Made by a program: the position numbers and the translations under genes. The notes beneath the pieces are model-generated. The model searched no databases, was not told the DNA's origin, and saw nothing but the letters and a program-made list of their open reading frames with translations. From Bacteroidales bacterium (GTDB lineage Bacteria; Bacteroidota; Bacteroidia; Bacteroidales; F082): 64,000 nucleotides of DNA. Location: contig JAFYIE010000093.1 of assembly GCA_017538795.1 (NCBI GenBank), positions 52,125 through 116,124 on the forward strand, given 5' to 3'. Shown here piece by piece: positions 44,701-52,577 of this stretch; the first letter of the stretch is position 1, and each line of letters begins with the position of its first letter.

Positions 44701-45826
44701 CGAAGCATATAATTATAAGGTGTCGTTAGAACCGTTCACCGACCTCAAGATCGAGCTCACCGGTAACCGCACCTACGCGGAGAACTTCTCTGAATACTTC
44801 CGTGCCGACGAGATGGGAATATTCCAGTTCTACACCCCTACGACAAGCGGAAACTTCAGCATCTCCTACTTCATGGCGACGACATCGTTCACCGACGGCG
44901 ACGTACTCTTCAACAACCTTTGCAACTATCGCGAAGAAATAGCTGAACGTCTGGCACACGGCAACCAAGCCTGGATCGACATGGGAATGCCTTACGTTGA
45001 AGACGAAGAAGGCAACCTCTACCCTTACGGCTACACCGCCTCTTCACAGGAAGTACTCACCTACGCCTTCCTCGCGGCATACAGCGGCCAGAGCCCAGGT
45101 AGCACGTCACTCACTCTCTTCAAGAAAGTGGCTTTGCCAAACTGGAACATCACATTCACCGGCCTTACAAAGATACCGTCGCTGAAGAAGATCTTCAAGA
45201 CCATCACTTTGACGCATTCGTATAAGTCGACATTCTCGGTCTCATCATGGTCAAAGAACATCAACTACGACGAAAACGACCAGATGCAGGTGTTCCCGGG
45301 CACCAACACCATCATCCCGAAATACGACATCTCACAGATACTCCTCACCGAGCAATATTCGCCTCTCTTCGGTATCACCTTGGCGTTCAACAACTCTTTG
45401 ACACCATCATTTGAATACAAGAAATCAAGGACGATAACACTCGGATTCAGCAACAACCAAATCACAGAGGTCAACGGACGTGAGATCGTCATCGGATGCG
45501 GTTACACCTTCAAAGACCTCGGCTTCAACCTCTCTGAGCTCGACGGCAGCAATGCAAGAAACGTCACCAACGACTTGAAGCTCAAGCTTGATATCGGTTT
45601 CAGAAGAGACATCACGACTTTGCGAAGCATCGACGAGAGAAACAGCCAGGTGTCGGCCGGACAAGACAAGGTCAACATCTACCTCACCGGCGACTACAAC
45701 CTGAGCCAGCGTCTCACAGTGCAGGCATTCTTCAAATACGACATGACGAACCCGTTCGTTTCCAACGCTTACAAGACAACCAACATATTTGCCGGCGTCA
45801 CGGCACGCTTCAGTCTGTCGCAATAA
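38771..45826 (+). CDS. sprA: Type IX secretion system translocon SprA
   Basis: A 2351-residue outer-membrane protein with signal peptide (MIFKKFKYILTLSLLCLGFNVWA) and then a very long strand-rich sequence, the size and position of SprA/Sov, the giant 36-strand barrel that carries T9SS cargo across the outer membrane. Recognisable family parts: PPIYLGGKAFKKIFGSNTIDIKLQGS near residue 100 (split by turns), ISASAKIGERISFKMSYST, TSYIDDFEGAKSTIDM and the terminal SLSQ. The reading frame is intact over 7 kb with codon use like its neighbours. The gene sits between ruvA and gcvH as in other Bacteroidota. Its presence supports live T9SS export of the GLUG cargo protein; other T9SS genes are outside the window. 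Confidence 0.93.
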   Translation: MIFKKFKYILTLSLLCLGFNVWAQEGISLKEPSNITRTIQYDPVTGKYVFVSKIGDFTYSDPVYMTQEQYSEYVKNQAIKDYWKDRRESAMGNSNSNALIPPIYLGGKAFKKIFGSNTIDIKLQGSADVTFGIKYQRRRDPSLTVAQQKVTNFDFEENIQISASAKIGERISFKMSYSTKTQFSFENKFSLKYEGDEDDILQLLELGNVSMPLRSTLITGTQSLFGIKTKLKFGKTTVTAIASYQESETQNIAVSGGALTQKFELECIDYEENKHFFLSQYFREHYEEALASLPTVTSDINITKLEVWVTNTNANFENCRNIVAFTDLGEGKEEWIYNQNKVHPNYYSDPAYPDDSLANDLLYNMDMTQIRDINTVTSYLTGQGYTSGRDFEKIQKARKLSSNEYTLNSKLGFITLNITLNSNQTLAVAYQYTIIGQDGVFQVGEFSDQGINEPNMLTTKMLKSTTINTKMPMWNLMMKNVYNIRAFQIASTNFSMDILYLGNDNGVATGYFADAPEDIREYSLLHLMGMDRLNSQNNPIEGGDGMFDFINGAATSGGTINAATGRIYFTVLEPFGSQIRNKIFPDNPELADKYAYDSLYTMTKVMAQQYTDKNKFRLEGRYTSSSGSEINLNALNVQPGSVKVTAGGIPLIENVDYTVDYTLGRVTILNEALLNSGTTINVSLENNTAMSTIRKTYLGARVEHEINPTFIVGGTILHLSERSYTSKVNYNDEPISNTIYGFDVNYQTDSQWLTDVLDKLPLYEAKTKSRITVSGEFARFIQDINRNSGTGTSYIDDFEGAKSTIDMHQWNFWHLASTPQSQANLFPEGNVSGLDNGKNRAKLAWYIIDQSVFYDRYGNLRPSNITNEELSDHRVRQVLINELYPNRDVQIGTSTNVSVLNLAYYPNLRGPYNYDTENINNDGTFSNPEERWGGIMRAIESSDFNSTNVEYIEFWMMDPFFEGQDQTNVGQLYFNLGDISEDILRDGRKAYEHGLPTSAYVENVDTTVWGRVPSLQALVNAFNNDPSSRQYQDVGYDGLGDDDERSFFADFLTAMRGKISSEAYDKLSNDPSSDDYHYFRGGDMNSDPLYSSILERYKRYNGNEGNSPSESQYTEDYTTNNTSLPDQEDINGDNTLSESENYYQYVIELDPEKMRVSGQNFISDIHETNVQVANGQTKHIKWYQFRVPVREPSRVIGNIEGFSSIRFMRMFLKGFKSDIVLRFATLDLVRGEWRTYTNAIQAPGEYQPGDQTNHTVFEMSAVNIEENSGRYPVPYCIPPGIQQEVFTSATSVIRQNEQALQLTIKNLVDGDARGVYKATEFDFRFYKRLKMFVHAESIYESDPVQDYEVTAFMRFGSDLTDNYYEYEVPLKMTPWGTSVTDEYGIWPEENNFDIEFSKVVNVKTNRNSAIANGNTEVKTNRLYCEPDGKNTIKVLGNPTISEVRSMMIGVRNPKVDGEISQDKSVVVWINELRMTDLSSNGGYAATGRVEATLSDLGRIAVAGSYKSSGYGSLESKITENEMKSNKYYNISTDIDFGKFMAPEKTGITVPVHFDHNKTVITPEYNPLDPDVKLDRALQDLDGHGKDSLNALAREVTTQTNFNITNMRKNRVGNKKPHFWDVENLNASYAYTSQEQSTPDMEYNRQKTYRGGIGYAYTTGAKPWTPFAKKKWASPAYMLLFKDFNLYYLPKSFSFNTEMNRQIHTQKMRNKSSGLVLLKETVAKSWDWTRTYDFRYDLTKNLSFTYNASTAAYIYEPAGNPDHGSAEWKANRDTIIDEILKFGSISRFNQTVKVSYTTPINKLPYCDWLGMTVNYTGNYRWIANSRSLQKRLGNRIENDNNVQVTTTADLTKLYNRSSYLKNLFTPRRANNNNRSRVANNRNDSLQKKEKTSIGKAIGDNTLRILFSVKKISFTYTKSGGVGLPGYMHTPNLFGMTYAMAPGLGFVLGQNDNVLNNAINKGWLSTDSTFNQPYTERMSEAYNYKVSLEPFTDLKIELTGNRTYAENFSEYFRADEMGIFQFYTPTTSGNFSISYFMATTSFTDGDVLFNNLCNYREEIAERLAHGNQAWIDMGMPYVEDEEGNLYPYGYTASSQEVLTYAFLAAYSGQSPGSTSLTLFKKVALPNWNITFTGLTKIPSLKKIFKTITLTHSYKSTFSVSSWSKNINYDENDQMQVFPGTNTIIPKYDISQILLTEQYSPLFGITLAFNNSLTPSFEYKKSRTITLGFSNNQITEVNGREIVIGCGYTFKDLGFNLSELDGSNARNVTNDLKLKLDIGFRRDITTLRSIDERNSQVSAGQDKVNIYLTGDYNLSQRLTVQAFFKYDMTNPFVSNAYKTTNIFAGVTARFSLSQ

Positions 45827-45866
45827 AAAATATTTTGATAAATGTTTATCATGATAAAATAAATTG

Positions 45867-45874
45867 TATTTTTG
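45867..45874 (+). promoter_or_regulatory. -7 box (TATTTTTG) for gcvH
   Basis: TATTTTTG followed by CA at 45867-45874; ATG 45915. It lies in the 88-base gap after sprA, so gcvH need not depend on sprA transcription. Confidence 0.55.
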
Positions 45875-45914
45875 CAGGGTAAATTTTTGAATTATAAACT
45901 ATTAAAAATAAGAT

Positions 45915-46292
45915 ATGAATATTCCTACAAACTTAAAGTACACTAAGGATCACGAATGGATCCGTTTAGAAGGAGACAACGCATACATCGGCATCACCGA
46001 CTATGCACAACATGAACTTGGCGACATCGTTTTCGTCGACGTCGACACACTTGACGAGACACTCGAGGCAGAAGAGACATTCGGAACAATCGAAGCTGTT
46101 AAGACATCTTCAGAAATGTTCATGCCAGTGGGCGGCAAAGTCATCGAATTCAACGAAGAACTCGCCGACGCTCCTGAGAAAGTCAACAAAGACCCATACG
46201 GCGAAGGCTGGATCATCAAAGTCGAAGTGACAAACGCAGCTGAGATGGACAACCTCCTCGATGCAGAAGGTTACAAAGCCCTCATCGGATAA
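45915..46292 (+). CDS. gcvH: Glycine cleavage system H protein
   Basis: A 125-residue lipoyl carrier. The lipoylated lysine is Lys63 in [13 protein letters not shown], and the N-terminal [20 protein letters not shown] is diagnostic. GcvH shuttles the aminomethyl group between GcvP, GcvT and GcvL; those genes are not in the window. With GlyA (end of window) it links glycine and serine one-carbon flow. Its stop is 3 bases before the VanZ-like gene. Confidence 0.95.
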   Translation: MNIPTNLKYTKDHEWIRLEGDNAYIGITDYAQHELGDIVFVDVDTLDETLEAEETFGTIEAVKTSSEMFMPVGGKVIEFNEELADAPEKVNKDPYGEGWIIKVEVTNAAEMDNLLDAEGYKALIG

Positions 46293-46295
46293 CAA

Positions 46296-46700
46296 TTGGG
46301 ACGTCTGACAAGACATATCTACCCCGGCTTGTTCTGCGGTATCATCATCATGGTACTATGCGGCCTGCCGGGGTCTTATTTTCCAAAAGTCAGGACTTTC
46401 TGGGAATGGCTGGGACCGGACAAAATAGTGCATTCACTGATGTTCGCCGTCTTCGCCTTCATGGTTATTTTCGGCTATAGGAAAGAATACTGCGAAAGAG
46501 AGAAACAGTATAGAGTTAAGCTTCAATGGATCACTCTGACTGTGGCAATAGCATACGGCGCCTTCACAGAAATAATGCAAGTCTACATCTTTAGAGGAAG
46601 ATATGGCAGTTTTTATGACTTTATGGCCGACGTAATCGGCTGTATCTTAGGCGTTTTCCTATTTAAAATCATTTTCCGAAAAAAAATGATAAAAAATTAG
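46296..46700 (+). CDS. VanZ family membrane protein
   Basis: A 134-residue protein with four membrane helices. The VanZ pattern is seen in WEWLGPDKIVHSLMFAVFAF (DK.xH near residues 39-45) and AFTEIMQVYIFRGRYGSFYDF plus MADVIG. The start is TTG 46296, three bases after the gcvH stop; no ATG fits. VanZ proteins are linked to teicoplanin resistance in Enterococcus, but in Bacteroidota the gene simply travels with sprA-gcvH and its role is unknown. Confidence 0.8.
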   Translation: MGRLTRHIYPGLFCGIIIMVLCGLPGSYFPKVRTFWEWLGPDKIVHSLMFAVFAFMVIFGYRKEYCEREKQYRVKLQWITLTVAIAYGAFTEIMQVYIFRGRYGSFYDFMADVIGCILGVFLFKIIFRKKMIKN

Positions 46701-46722
46701 TTCACCATTCAATAATTTTTGC

Positions 46723-46730
46723 TAACTTCG
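46723..46730 (+). promoter_or_regulatory. Weak -7 box (TAACTTCG) for the TonB gene
   Basis: TAACTTCG then CA at 46723-46730, one mismatch from TAnnTTTG; ATG 46765 follows 34 bases later. Confidence 0.35.
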
Positions 46731-46764
46731 CAGCGTTATTTAAACAAGATTAAAAATTAACATT

Positions 46765-47448
46765 ATGGAAATAAAAAAATCACCAAAAGCGGATCTTGAC
46801 GGCAAGAAGTTGACCTTCACACTCGTCGGTTTAGTCGTTTCTTTGTTTATCATTTGGCGCGTGTTCGAATATAAGAGCTACGACAAACAAACTCTCGACG
46901 CATTCCAAAGACAAGTGGAAGTCATCGAAGAGGAAATGGTCGAAATCACAAAACAGGAAATGCCAAAACCTCCTGTCCAGGCTCCAAAACCTCAGGTGAC
47001 ACAAATCCAAGTGGTGGAAGACGACGTTGAAGTTGAAGATATCGAACTCAACGCTGAAGTCGACCAGAACGAGGAAATCGAGGAATACGTCTACGACGCT
47101 CCTGAGATTGAAGATGAAGAGCTTGAGGAACAGGAAGTCTTCACCATCGTTGAGGAGATGCCTGACTTCCCTGGTGGCATGGGTAAACTTCTCGAATACA
47201 TCGCCAAGAACGTCAAATACCCAATGATGGCTCGTGAAAGCGGCATCACAGGAACAGTGTTCGTAAGCTTCGTCGTCGAACCTGACGGATCTATCTCCAA
47301 CGTGGGTATCCTCCGCGGTATCGGTGGTGGCTGCGACGAAGAAGCTATGCGCGTCGTACAAAGCATGCCTAAGTGGAAACCTGGCAAACAGCTCGGTAAC
47401 CCGGTGCGTGTCCAGTACATGGCCCGCGTGGTGTTCAAGCTCCAGTAA
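46765..47448 (+). CDS. Energy transducer TonB
   Basis: A 227-residue protein: one N-terminal transmembrane helix (~residues 14-33), a proline/acidic periplasmic spacer (PKPPVQAPKPQ then a long Glu/Asp-rich stretch), and a C-terminal TonB domain from ~residue 130 (MPDFPGGMGKLLEYIAKNVKYP, GTVFVSFVVEPDGSI, MPKWKPGKQLGNPV, YMARVVFKL). It couples inner-membrane proton motive force to outer-membrane receptors. ExbB/ExbD are not adjacent. The acidic instead of basic spacer is usual in Bacteroidota. Confidence 0.9.
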   Translation: MEIKKSPKADLDGKKLTFTLVGLVVSLFIIWRVFEYKSYDKQTLDAFQRQVEVIEEEMVEITKQEMPKPPVQAPKPQVTQIQVVEDDVEVEDIELNAEVDQNEEIEEYVYDAPEIEDEELEEQEVFTIVEEMPDFPGGMGKLLEYIAKNVKYPMMARESGITGTVFVSFVVEPDGSISNVGILRGIGGGCDEEAMRVVQSMPKWKPGKQLGNPVRVQYMARVVFKLQ

Positions 47449-47471
47449 CCCGACATCATTAAAAAAATATG

Positions 47472-47501
47472 AAAGAGACATAACAAAATGTCTCTTTTTT
47501 T
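47472..47501 (+). terminator. Rho-independent terminator after tonB
   Basis: AAAGAGACAT (47472-47481) and ATGTCTCTTT (47488-47497) form a 10-bp stem with a 6-base loop and run into a T-tract. The following promoter box TATCTTTG (47504-47511) starts directly behind it. Confidence 0.8.
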
Positions 47502-47503
47502 GT

Positions 47504-47511
47504 TATCTTTG
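47504..47511 (+). promoter_or_regulatory. -7 box (TATCTTTG) for the LytTR regulator gene
   Basis: TATCTTTG at 47504-47511 immediately downstream of the tonB terminator; GTG start at 47538. Confidence 0.55.
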
Positions 47512-47537
47512 TAACCGATTTATTAAAACAACACGAC

Positions 47538-48440
47538 GTGGATACAAGAAAATACAAACTGAAACTCTTTGGAAACAAAGAACTTCCAGGCTACCTCCTC
47601 GAAAAGAACAACGTCATACGCATGATTCTTTTCACAACAGTGTATTCTCTCGTGTTCATCAACATCTTCCGCCCATTCAACTCCGAGACGTGGATCCCAA
47701 ACAACAACAGCACCAACTACATGATGTATTCATCGCTTATGGTGCTCGTCGGAATGGTGGTGGTGTCAATAAGCCGTATGGTGATGAATTTCGTCGTGAA
47801 AAAAGTGTCACTCACCTACCCCGACTATTTAATATGGCTCGTCAGCGACGCATTTATAGTGTCGATTTTCTACGTTTTCATCGCCTATAAAGTAGGATTT
47901 GTCGATAACTATCTGAACGACCATCCCAATACAACACCATGGGAGGCCATCTACTCCATCTTCTGGAAATCGACAGCCAACACCGTGTGGATGCTCCTGA
48001 TACCATATACGATATCACTCCTATTCCTTGACAATCAATATCTTAAAAACAGGATAAAAGAAATAGGCGACAGAGTTCCTGAAAGAAACATACTGCATTT
48101 TAAAGACGAGAAAGGCGAAACCCGACTCTCTATCAACGTCGAGAACGTGTTTTATGCCGAATCAGCAGATAACTACGTGATTATCAAATACATAAACAAC
48201 GACAAACTCGTCGATTTCTTCTTGAGGACAAACCTCAAAAAGCTCTCCGACGACCTGCGCGACACCCCTATCCAACGTTGCCACCGTTCGTTTATGATAA
48301 ACCTTCTGCACGTCACCTCGCTCAAAAAAGACCAGACAGAATTCATAATACAGTTCGACACCACAAGCATCAAAGACATCACTGTGTCGAAGACCTACCA
48401 AGATGCCATCATGGATGCATTTATGAAATACCAGAAATAA
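47538..48440 (+). CDS. Membrane-bound LytTR-family DNA-binding regulator
   Basis: A 300-residue protein with four membrane helices in the first ~180 residues (MILFTTVYSLVFINIF, MVLVGMVVVSISRMVM, VSDAFIVSIFYVFIAY, TVWMLLIPYTISLLFL) and a C-terminal LytTR domain (~200-300: VENVFYAESADNYVIIKY, RCHRSFMINLLHVTSL, IKDITVSKTYQDAI). Transmembrane LytTR regulators sense envelope signals and bind DNA directly. The start is GTG. It lies 6 bases upstream of a TPR protein gene and both may form an operon; target genes are unknown. Confidence 0.87.
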   Translation: MDTRKYKLKLFGNKELPGYLLEKNNVIRMILFTTVYSLVFINIFRPFNSETWIPNNNSTNYMMYSSLMVLVGMVVVSISRMVMNFVVKKVSLTYPDYLIWLVSDAFIVSIFYVFIAYKVGFVDNYLNDHPNTTPWEAIYSIFWKSTANTVWMLLIPYTISLLFLDNQYLKNRIKEIGDRVPERNILHFKDEKGETRLSINVENVFYAESADNYVIIKYINNDKLVDFFLRTNLKKLSDDLRDTPIQRCHRSFMINLLHVTSLKKDQTEFIIQFDTTSIKDITVSKTYQDAIMDAFMKYQK

Positions 48441-48446
48441 AGCGTT

Positions 48447-50396
48447 TTGAAGAAGTTTTTAGTCATATTGTTCTTGCTTTCCGTCATCCCCTTTGCGGAG
48501 ATGAACGCCCAAATCAACCACAAGCACTTCGTTTTGATGGGAAAGCTTGAGCTCTCGAAAGAGAACTATTCCGAGGCCATCAAGAACTTCAACATCGCCA
48601 TCATCGCGAAGCCTAACGACTTTGAAGGATATTTCCTTCGCGGAATAGCGAAATTCAGCCTCGGCGACTACAACGGCGCTGTCGAAGACTTCACCAGAAC
48701 GCTTGAAATCCACCCTCTGTACGTGAGAGCGTATCATTATCGCGGTGTCTCCAACGACAAACTGGCAAACTACGCCGACGCCATGGCCGACTACAAAAAA
48801 GCCATCAGCCTCGATCCTTTCAGCGAAGAGCTGCACATAGCGTCGGGCTCTACCTTGATGCATCTCAACGACTACAAAGACGCCGTCGCTGAGTTCGACA
48901 CCGCTCTCATCATCAACCCCGACAACGCCAACGCTTACATCTCGCGAGGCATAGCAAAGCGCTATCTCGAAGACCTCGACGGTGCCCTCAACGACATGAA
49001 CAGCGCCGTTTATAACGACTTCTTCAACATGGAGGCTGTGGTGCGACGCGGCATGATAGAACTGGAACGCTCCGAGTACGAGAACGCCATGAACGACTTC
49101 AACTACGCCCTGAGGATGGACAAAGAAAACCCTCTGATTTATTTCAACCGCGCCGTAGCATACCTCAACCTCGGCGACACCACAGCGGCTCTGCAGGACT
49201 ATGAGAAAGTCAACAACCTCGACCAACGCAACGCCCTAACCTACTTCAACCGCGCCATCATCTACTCCATCCGCGAAGAATACGACGTCGCTCTCGCGTT
49301 ATACAATAAGGTGATAGAGATAAACCCGCAAAACATCTACGGATATTTCAACCGAGGCATCCTCTTCTACAAAATGAAAGACTGGGACAACGCCGAAGAC
49401 GACTTCACCAAAGTCATCGAGCTGTTCCCCGACTTCATCGACGCATGGATAAACCGATCCATCGTGAAATTCGAGAAAAACGACATCCGCGGAGCGGAAC
49501 AAGACCAATATCGCGCCAAGCAAATCATGGCATTCATAAGCGAAGACAAAGCCAACGTCGACTCGCTTTTCAGCCATTATCAGAAAATGGACTACAACAA
49601 AATCATCAATTTCGAATCGGATTTTGTGAACGGCAACCGCCAGAAAACGCTCGTCCAGTTCTCTGAAATCGACATCAAACCTCGCGAAAGCTTCATAATA
49701 AACATCACCGAGGACGAAAAATATTACATCGACGCTACGCTAAGCCATCTTTCGGAAAAGAACAACCTCAACGGGAAAATAGCATACGTCACGAACGACC
49801 TGTTTAGCAAAAACCATAAGTCATTCCTCAACGACTCTATCATAAACACCGTTGACAACCAAAGCCTTAGAACTTTCTTAAACGGAATCTACAACTTCGA
49901 GATTTTCAACTATCAAAGAGGTGAAAACCTGTTCTCGTCACTCCTCGACGACCCTGTTTTAGGCGTATATGCAGGCATAAATCTGTCGGCTTTGCTCAAC
50001 GCCAAGGCAGAGCTGGTGGTCACCGACAAGAATTACGAAAATTCGATTTACATCACACAGAAAAAAGCAAACGATAACTTCTCTCCAACGCAGGAGAAGC
50101 CCGATTATCAGCAGTCGCTGAACGTCATCAGCAACGTGCTGAATAAAAACAAAAAGAACCCTTACATCTGGTTCAACATCGGCAACATTCATCTGCAGAT
50201 GCAGGAGTTTGAAAAGGCCATCGACGACTATACCAGAGCGATACAATACGAGAAAAACCTCGCCGAAGCCTATTACAACAGGGCTCTCACGTTACTTTAC
50301 CTGAACAACAAAGCCCAGGCCATCAAAGATTTAAGCAAAGCAGGCGAACTTGGAATACAAGACGCCTACGTAGTGATGAAAAGATTTAGCGAATAA
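48447..50396 (+). CDS. Tetratricopeptide repeat (TPR) protein, exported
   Basis: A 649-residue protein with signal peptide (MKKFLVILFLLSVIPFAEMNA) and at least ten TPR units through residues ~25-360 and again ~555-640. Units recur every 34 residues with the pattern ...AYHYRGVSNDKLANYADAMADY... and YFNRAIIYSIREEYDVAL. A non-TPR region lies between ~375 and 540. TPR arrays bind partner proteins; the partner is unknown. The only fitting start is TTG 48447, six bases after the LytTR stop. Its stop is 2 bases from the stop of the convergent gene. Confidence 0.87.
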   Translation: MKKFLVILFLLSVIPFAEMNAQINHKHFVLMGKLELSKENYSEAIKNFNIAIIAKPNDFEGYFLRGIAKFSLGDYNGAVEDFTRTLEIHPLYVRAYHYRGVSNDKLANYADAMADYKKAISLDPFSEELHIASGSTLMHLNDYKDAVAEFDTALIINPDNANAYISRGIAKRYLEDLDGALNDMNSAVYNDFFNMEAVVRRGMIELERSEYENAMNDFNYALRMDKENPLIYFNRAVAYLNLGDTTAALQDYEKVNNLDQRNALTYFNRAIIYSIREEYDVALALYNKVIEINPQNIYGYFNRGILFYKMKDWDNAEDDFTKVIELFPDFIDAWINRSIVKFEKNDIRGAEQDQYRAKQIMAFISEDKANVDSLFSHYQKMDYNKIINFESDFVNGNRQKTLVQFSEIDIKPRESFIINITEDEKYYIDATLSHLSEKNNLNGKIAYVTNDLFSKNHKSFLNDSIINTVDNQSLRTFLNGIYNFEIFNYQRGENLFSSLLDDPVLGVYAGINLSALLNAKAELVVTDKNYENSIYITQKKANDNFSPTQEKPDYQQSLNVISNVLNKNKKNPYIWFNIGNIHLQMQEFEKAIDDYTRAIQYEKNLAEAYYNRALTLLYLNNKAQAIKDLSKAGELGIQDAYVVMKRFSE

Positions 50397-50398
50397 AC

Positions 50399-50842
50399 TT
50401 AGTTTATAAGCTGAAGCTCGTTTACCTTATTAAACTTATGATTGACGCCGTAATCGTCCTCATATTCCATAAAGTCGAGTTCCAAAACCTTCAAATTATA
50501 AATTTTCGGGATAACTCCACCGATTTCCATGTGATATAAATGGGTGAACAGGTTGTGCTCAAGAGTCCATTCGACCTCTGTGCCCTCGTCTTCCTGAACA
50601 TCGTCGGCCAAATCCCATGTAACGGCGCTACCGTCTTCGTTGTAACGGTAATACAGCTCGTTTTCCTTCCAAACACCAATCAGAAGGTCCTCATCGAACT
50701 CGATATCATGGAAAACCTCAGGTTCAAGCACTTCAGGCTGATAATATTTTCTATGGTCGGCAAACCAGATGTAATACACTGCATAAGCGATACCTGCCGC
50801 AGCTAAAATAATCAGAATTGTGATCCAAAATTTCTTTTTCAT
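50399..50842 (-). CDS. Small membrane-anchored protein of unknown function
   Basis: A 147-residue protein with one N-terminal transmembrane helix (ITILIILAAAGIAYAVYYIWF) and a periplasmic domain containing LLIGVWKENELYYRYNEDGSAVTWDLADD, which resembles the start of lipocalin-like small beta barrels (GxW near the start, strands ending in D/E). Acidic overall. I do not recognise a named family. It follows the transglutaminase-like gene by 10 bases and is probably co-transcribed. Confidence 0.6.
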   Translation of the reverse strand: MKKKFWITILIILAAAGIAYAVYYIWFADHRKYYQPEVLEPEVFHDIEFDEDLLIGVWKENELYYRYNEDGSAVTWDLADDVQEDEGTEVEWTLEHNLFTHLYHMEIGGVIPKIYNLKVLELDFMEYEDDYGVNHKFNKVNELQLIN

Positions 50843-50852
50843 AGTTGTTCAG

Positions 50853-52484
50853 TTATTTCGTTTTCAGTTTGATAACCTTCGGGGTTTTGTCTTTGTATTG
50901 CGGCATTGCCATTCCGATTCCGGCGTTGATGTATGTCGGGTCGCAGACATAATATTTCTTTCCGCCATAAACAAAGCCGTCGCCTTTCACGTTAGCATCG
51001 TCGCCAAAATAAACTGCCGTCGCCACATGGCCTTCATACTGGAGACCGATGACCTTTGCGTTGGTGTATTTCTGAACCAGCCATGCGAACAATGCCGAGC
51101 GGTCTTCGCAGTCGCAATACGGATAACCGATGACCTCCTCCGGATAGAAATATTTCTCGTATCCGAACTGTTCCTCGTCGGTTTGATAGTCGAAGCCTGT
51201 CTGCACGAAATGCAGCAGCATGCCGATAAACTGCGTCGGGGTGTAATCCGATTTCATGTCGTTGAACGCCTTTTGAAGCACCTGCTGCGCCTCGATAGAG
51301 ACCGGCGACACGAAGTAAATCGGGAACACCGTCATCGGGACATCGTCGAGATAGGCTATGTGAGCCTTGTTGTAAGGCAAAGTGATCTCTTTGTCCTTTG
51401 TGAGTTTCAACGTCCTCGTGATGTCGCAGCTGCCCATGTTGAGGATGTGGTTGAAGTCGAGCGACATCTGTTTCTTTTCTGAATCCTGCTTGCAGAAGTC
51501 GTATGAATAAACTGGTTCCTTAGCTTTTCCACCACCGTAAACAGTATAATATTTCACTTGGTTTTTGCCGCTCTCGTCGTCAGCGAAGCGGAAGAACGTG
51601 TACGAATACACCTGTTTGCTGTTGTCGAGGGCTATGAGAAGCGTCAGACTTCCGGAGTCTTTGCCGCGAGCCAAGCGTGCCTTGAAACCGCCTTCGTTGC
51701 GAAGCATATAGAAGCAGAAAAGCACACGGTCGTTGACGTTCTCGAACATCCTCTCCGAAAGGGTGCGCAACACGCAGAAATAGCCCCATTCGTTAAGACC
51801 GAAATCGTTGACTATTTTGTCGATTTCATTCCAAAGCTCTTTCGTCTCCTCACGGCATTTGGCGATTTTTGAGAAGTATTCGGCCACGTTTTTCTCCTCC
51901 ACATCAGCGCTCTTGATCTTAAGCTTCGAGTCGACATGGATAACGACCTCTCTGCCATAGAAATTAAGCATTATGTTAGAGCTGTTGTCGATTTTAAACT
52001 TCTTCGTCTTATCGTAATCTTTTGTCGGGAGGTCGACAGCGCCGTTAGCGCCGATACGGCTCCTTTGCTCATAGTTGTTAGTCTCATCTTTATCATCGTA
52101 AGCAACTGCTATAGCATGAGTTACCTTTGGCAACTCCTCGTCCGAGGCATACATTATCTCTTTTGAGACGATATTCGCGTTTTCATCGTTTTTCTTTGCC
52201 ACAGGAGCCTTCTCGATTTTAGGTCCCGTCAAAGCAAGCTGTTCCTTCGCGAATTCATTAAACAAAGCCCAGTCTTTAGCGACGAACTCAGCGAATTCGG
52301 CGTTCTGTTTGTCGACAAAATCCTGATATTCCTTTTGTTTCTCCTGAACACCTTGCTGATAATCTTTTTGCTGCTGCTCCATCTGTTTTCTCTGTGCCTC
52401 AAGAAACTTCTGATATTCGTCATCTTGTGAGAAAGCGGTAAATGCAACCAAAACAAGTGCTATTGCGAAAACAATTTTCTTCAT
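50853..52484 (-). CDS. Exported protein with a transglutaminase-like C-terminal domain
   Basis: A 543-residue protein: signal peptide MKKIVFAIALVLVAFTAFS, a Glu/Gln/Lys-rich coiled-coil (FLEAQRKQMEQQQKDYQQG, ~residues 25-80), a strand-rich middle, and a C-terminal papain/transglutaminase-like module with the triad order Cys (CDCEDRSALF, ~457), His (YEGHVATAV, ~485) and Asp (YYVCDPTY, ~513). It could be a cysteine protease or an amide cross-linking enzyme; the substrate is unknown. The frame could extend 15 codons upstream, but those cross the promoter; ATG 52484 is at the signal peptide. Confidence 0.78.
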   Translation of the reverse strand: MKKIVFAIALVLVAFTAFSQDDEYQKFLEAQRKQMEQQQKDYQQGVQEKQKEYQDFVDKQNAEFAEFVAKDWALFNEFAKEQLALTGPKIEKAPVAKKNDENANIVSKEIMYASDEELPKVTHAIAVAYDDKDETNNYEQRSRIGANGAVDLPTKDYDKTKKFKIDNSSNIMLNFYGREVVIHVDSKLKIKSADVEEKNVAEYFSKIAKCREETKELWNEIDKIVNDFGLNEWGYFCVLRTLSERMFENVNDRVLFCFYMLRNEGGFKARLARGKDSGSLTLLIALDNSKQVYSYTFFRFADDESGKNQVKYYTVYGGGKAKEPVYSYDFCKQDSEKKQMSLDFNHILNMGSCDITRTLKLTKDKEITLPYNKAHIAYLDDVPMTVFPIYFVSPVSIEAQQVLQKAFNDMKSDYTPTQFIGMLLHFVQTGFDYQTDEEQFGYEKYFYPEEVIGYPYCDCEDRSALFAWLVQKYTNAKVIGLQYEGHVATAVYFGDDANVKGDGFVYGGKKYYVCDPTYINAGIGMAMPQYKDKTPKVIKLKTK

Positions 52485-52504
52485 AATTAATCTATTTAGC
52501 ACTG

Positions 52505-52563
52505 CAAAAATAATAAAAAACATTAACAAAGTGAATAATTTTCATAAAAAAACAGTATCTTTG
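52505..52563. promoter_or_regulatory. Divergent promoters between the transglutaminase-like gene and the ftsB-like gene
   Basis: The complement of 52505-52512 is TATTTTTG (leftward, ATG 52484); TATCTTTG at 52556-52563 points right (ATG 52578), leaving a ~10-base leader. Confidence 0.55.
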
Positions 52564-52577
52564 CAAAAAATTTTTTC

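Noticed and set aside
46296-46700. Glycopeptide-resistance gene
   Set aside because: Although VanZ-like, it lacks any van cluster neighbours and belongs to the conserved sprA-gcvH block, so a resistance role is not supported.
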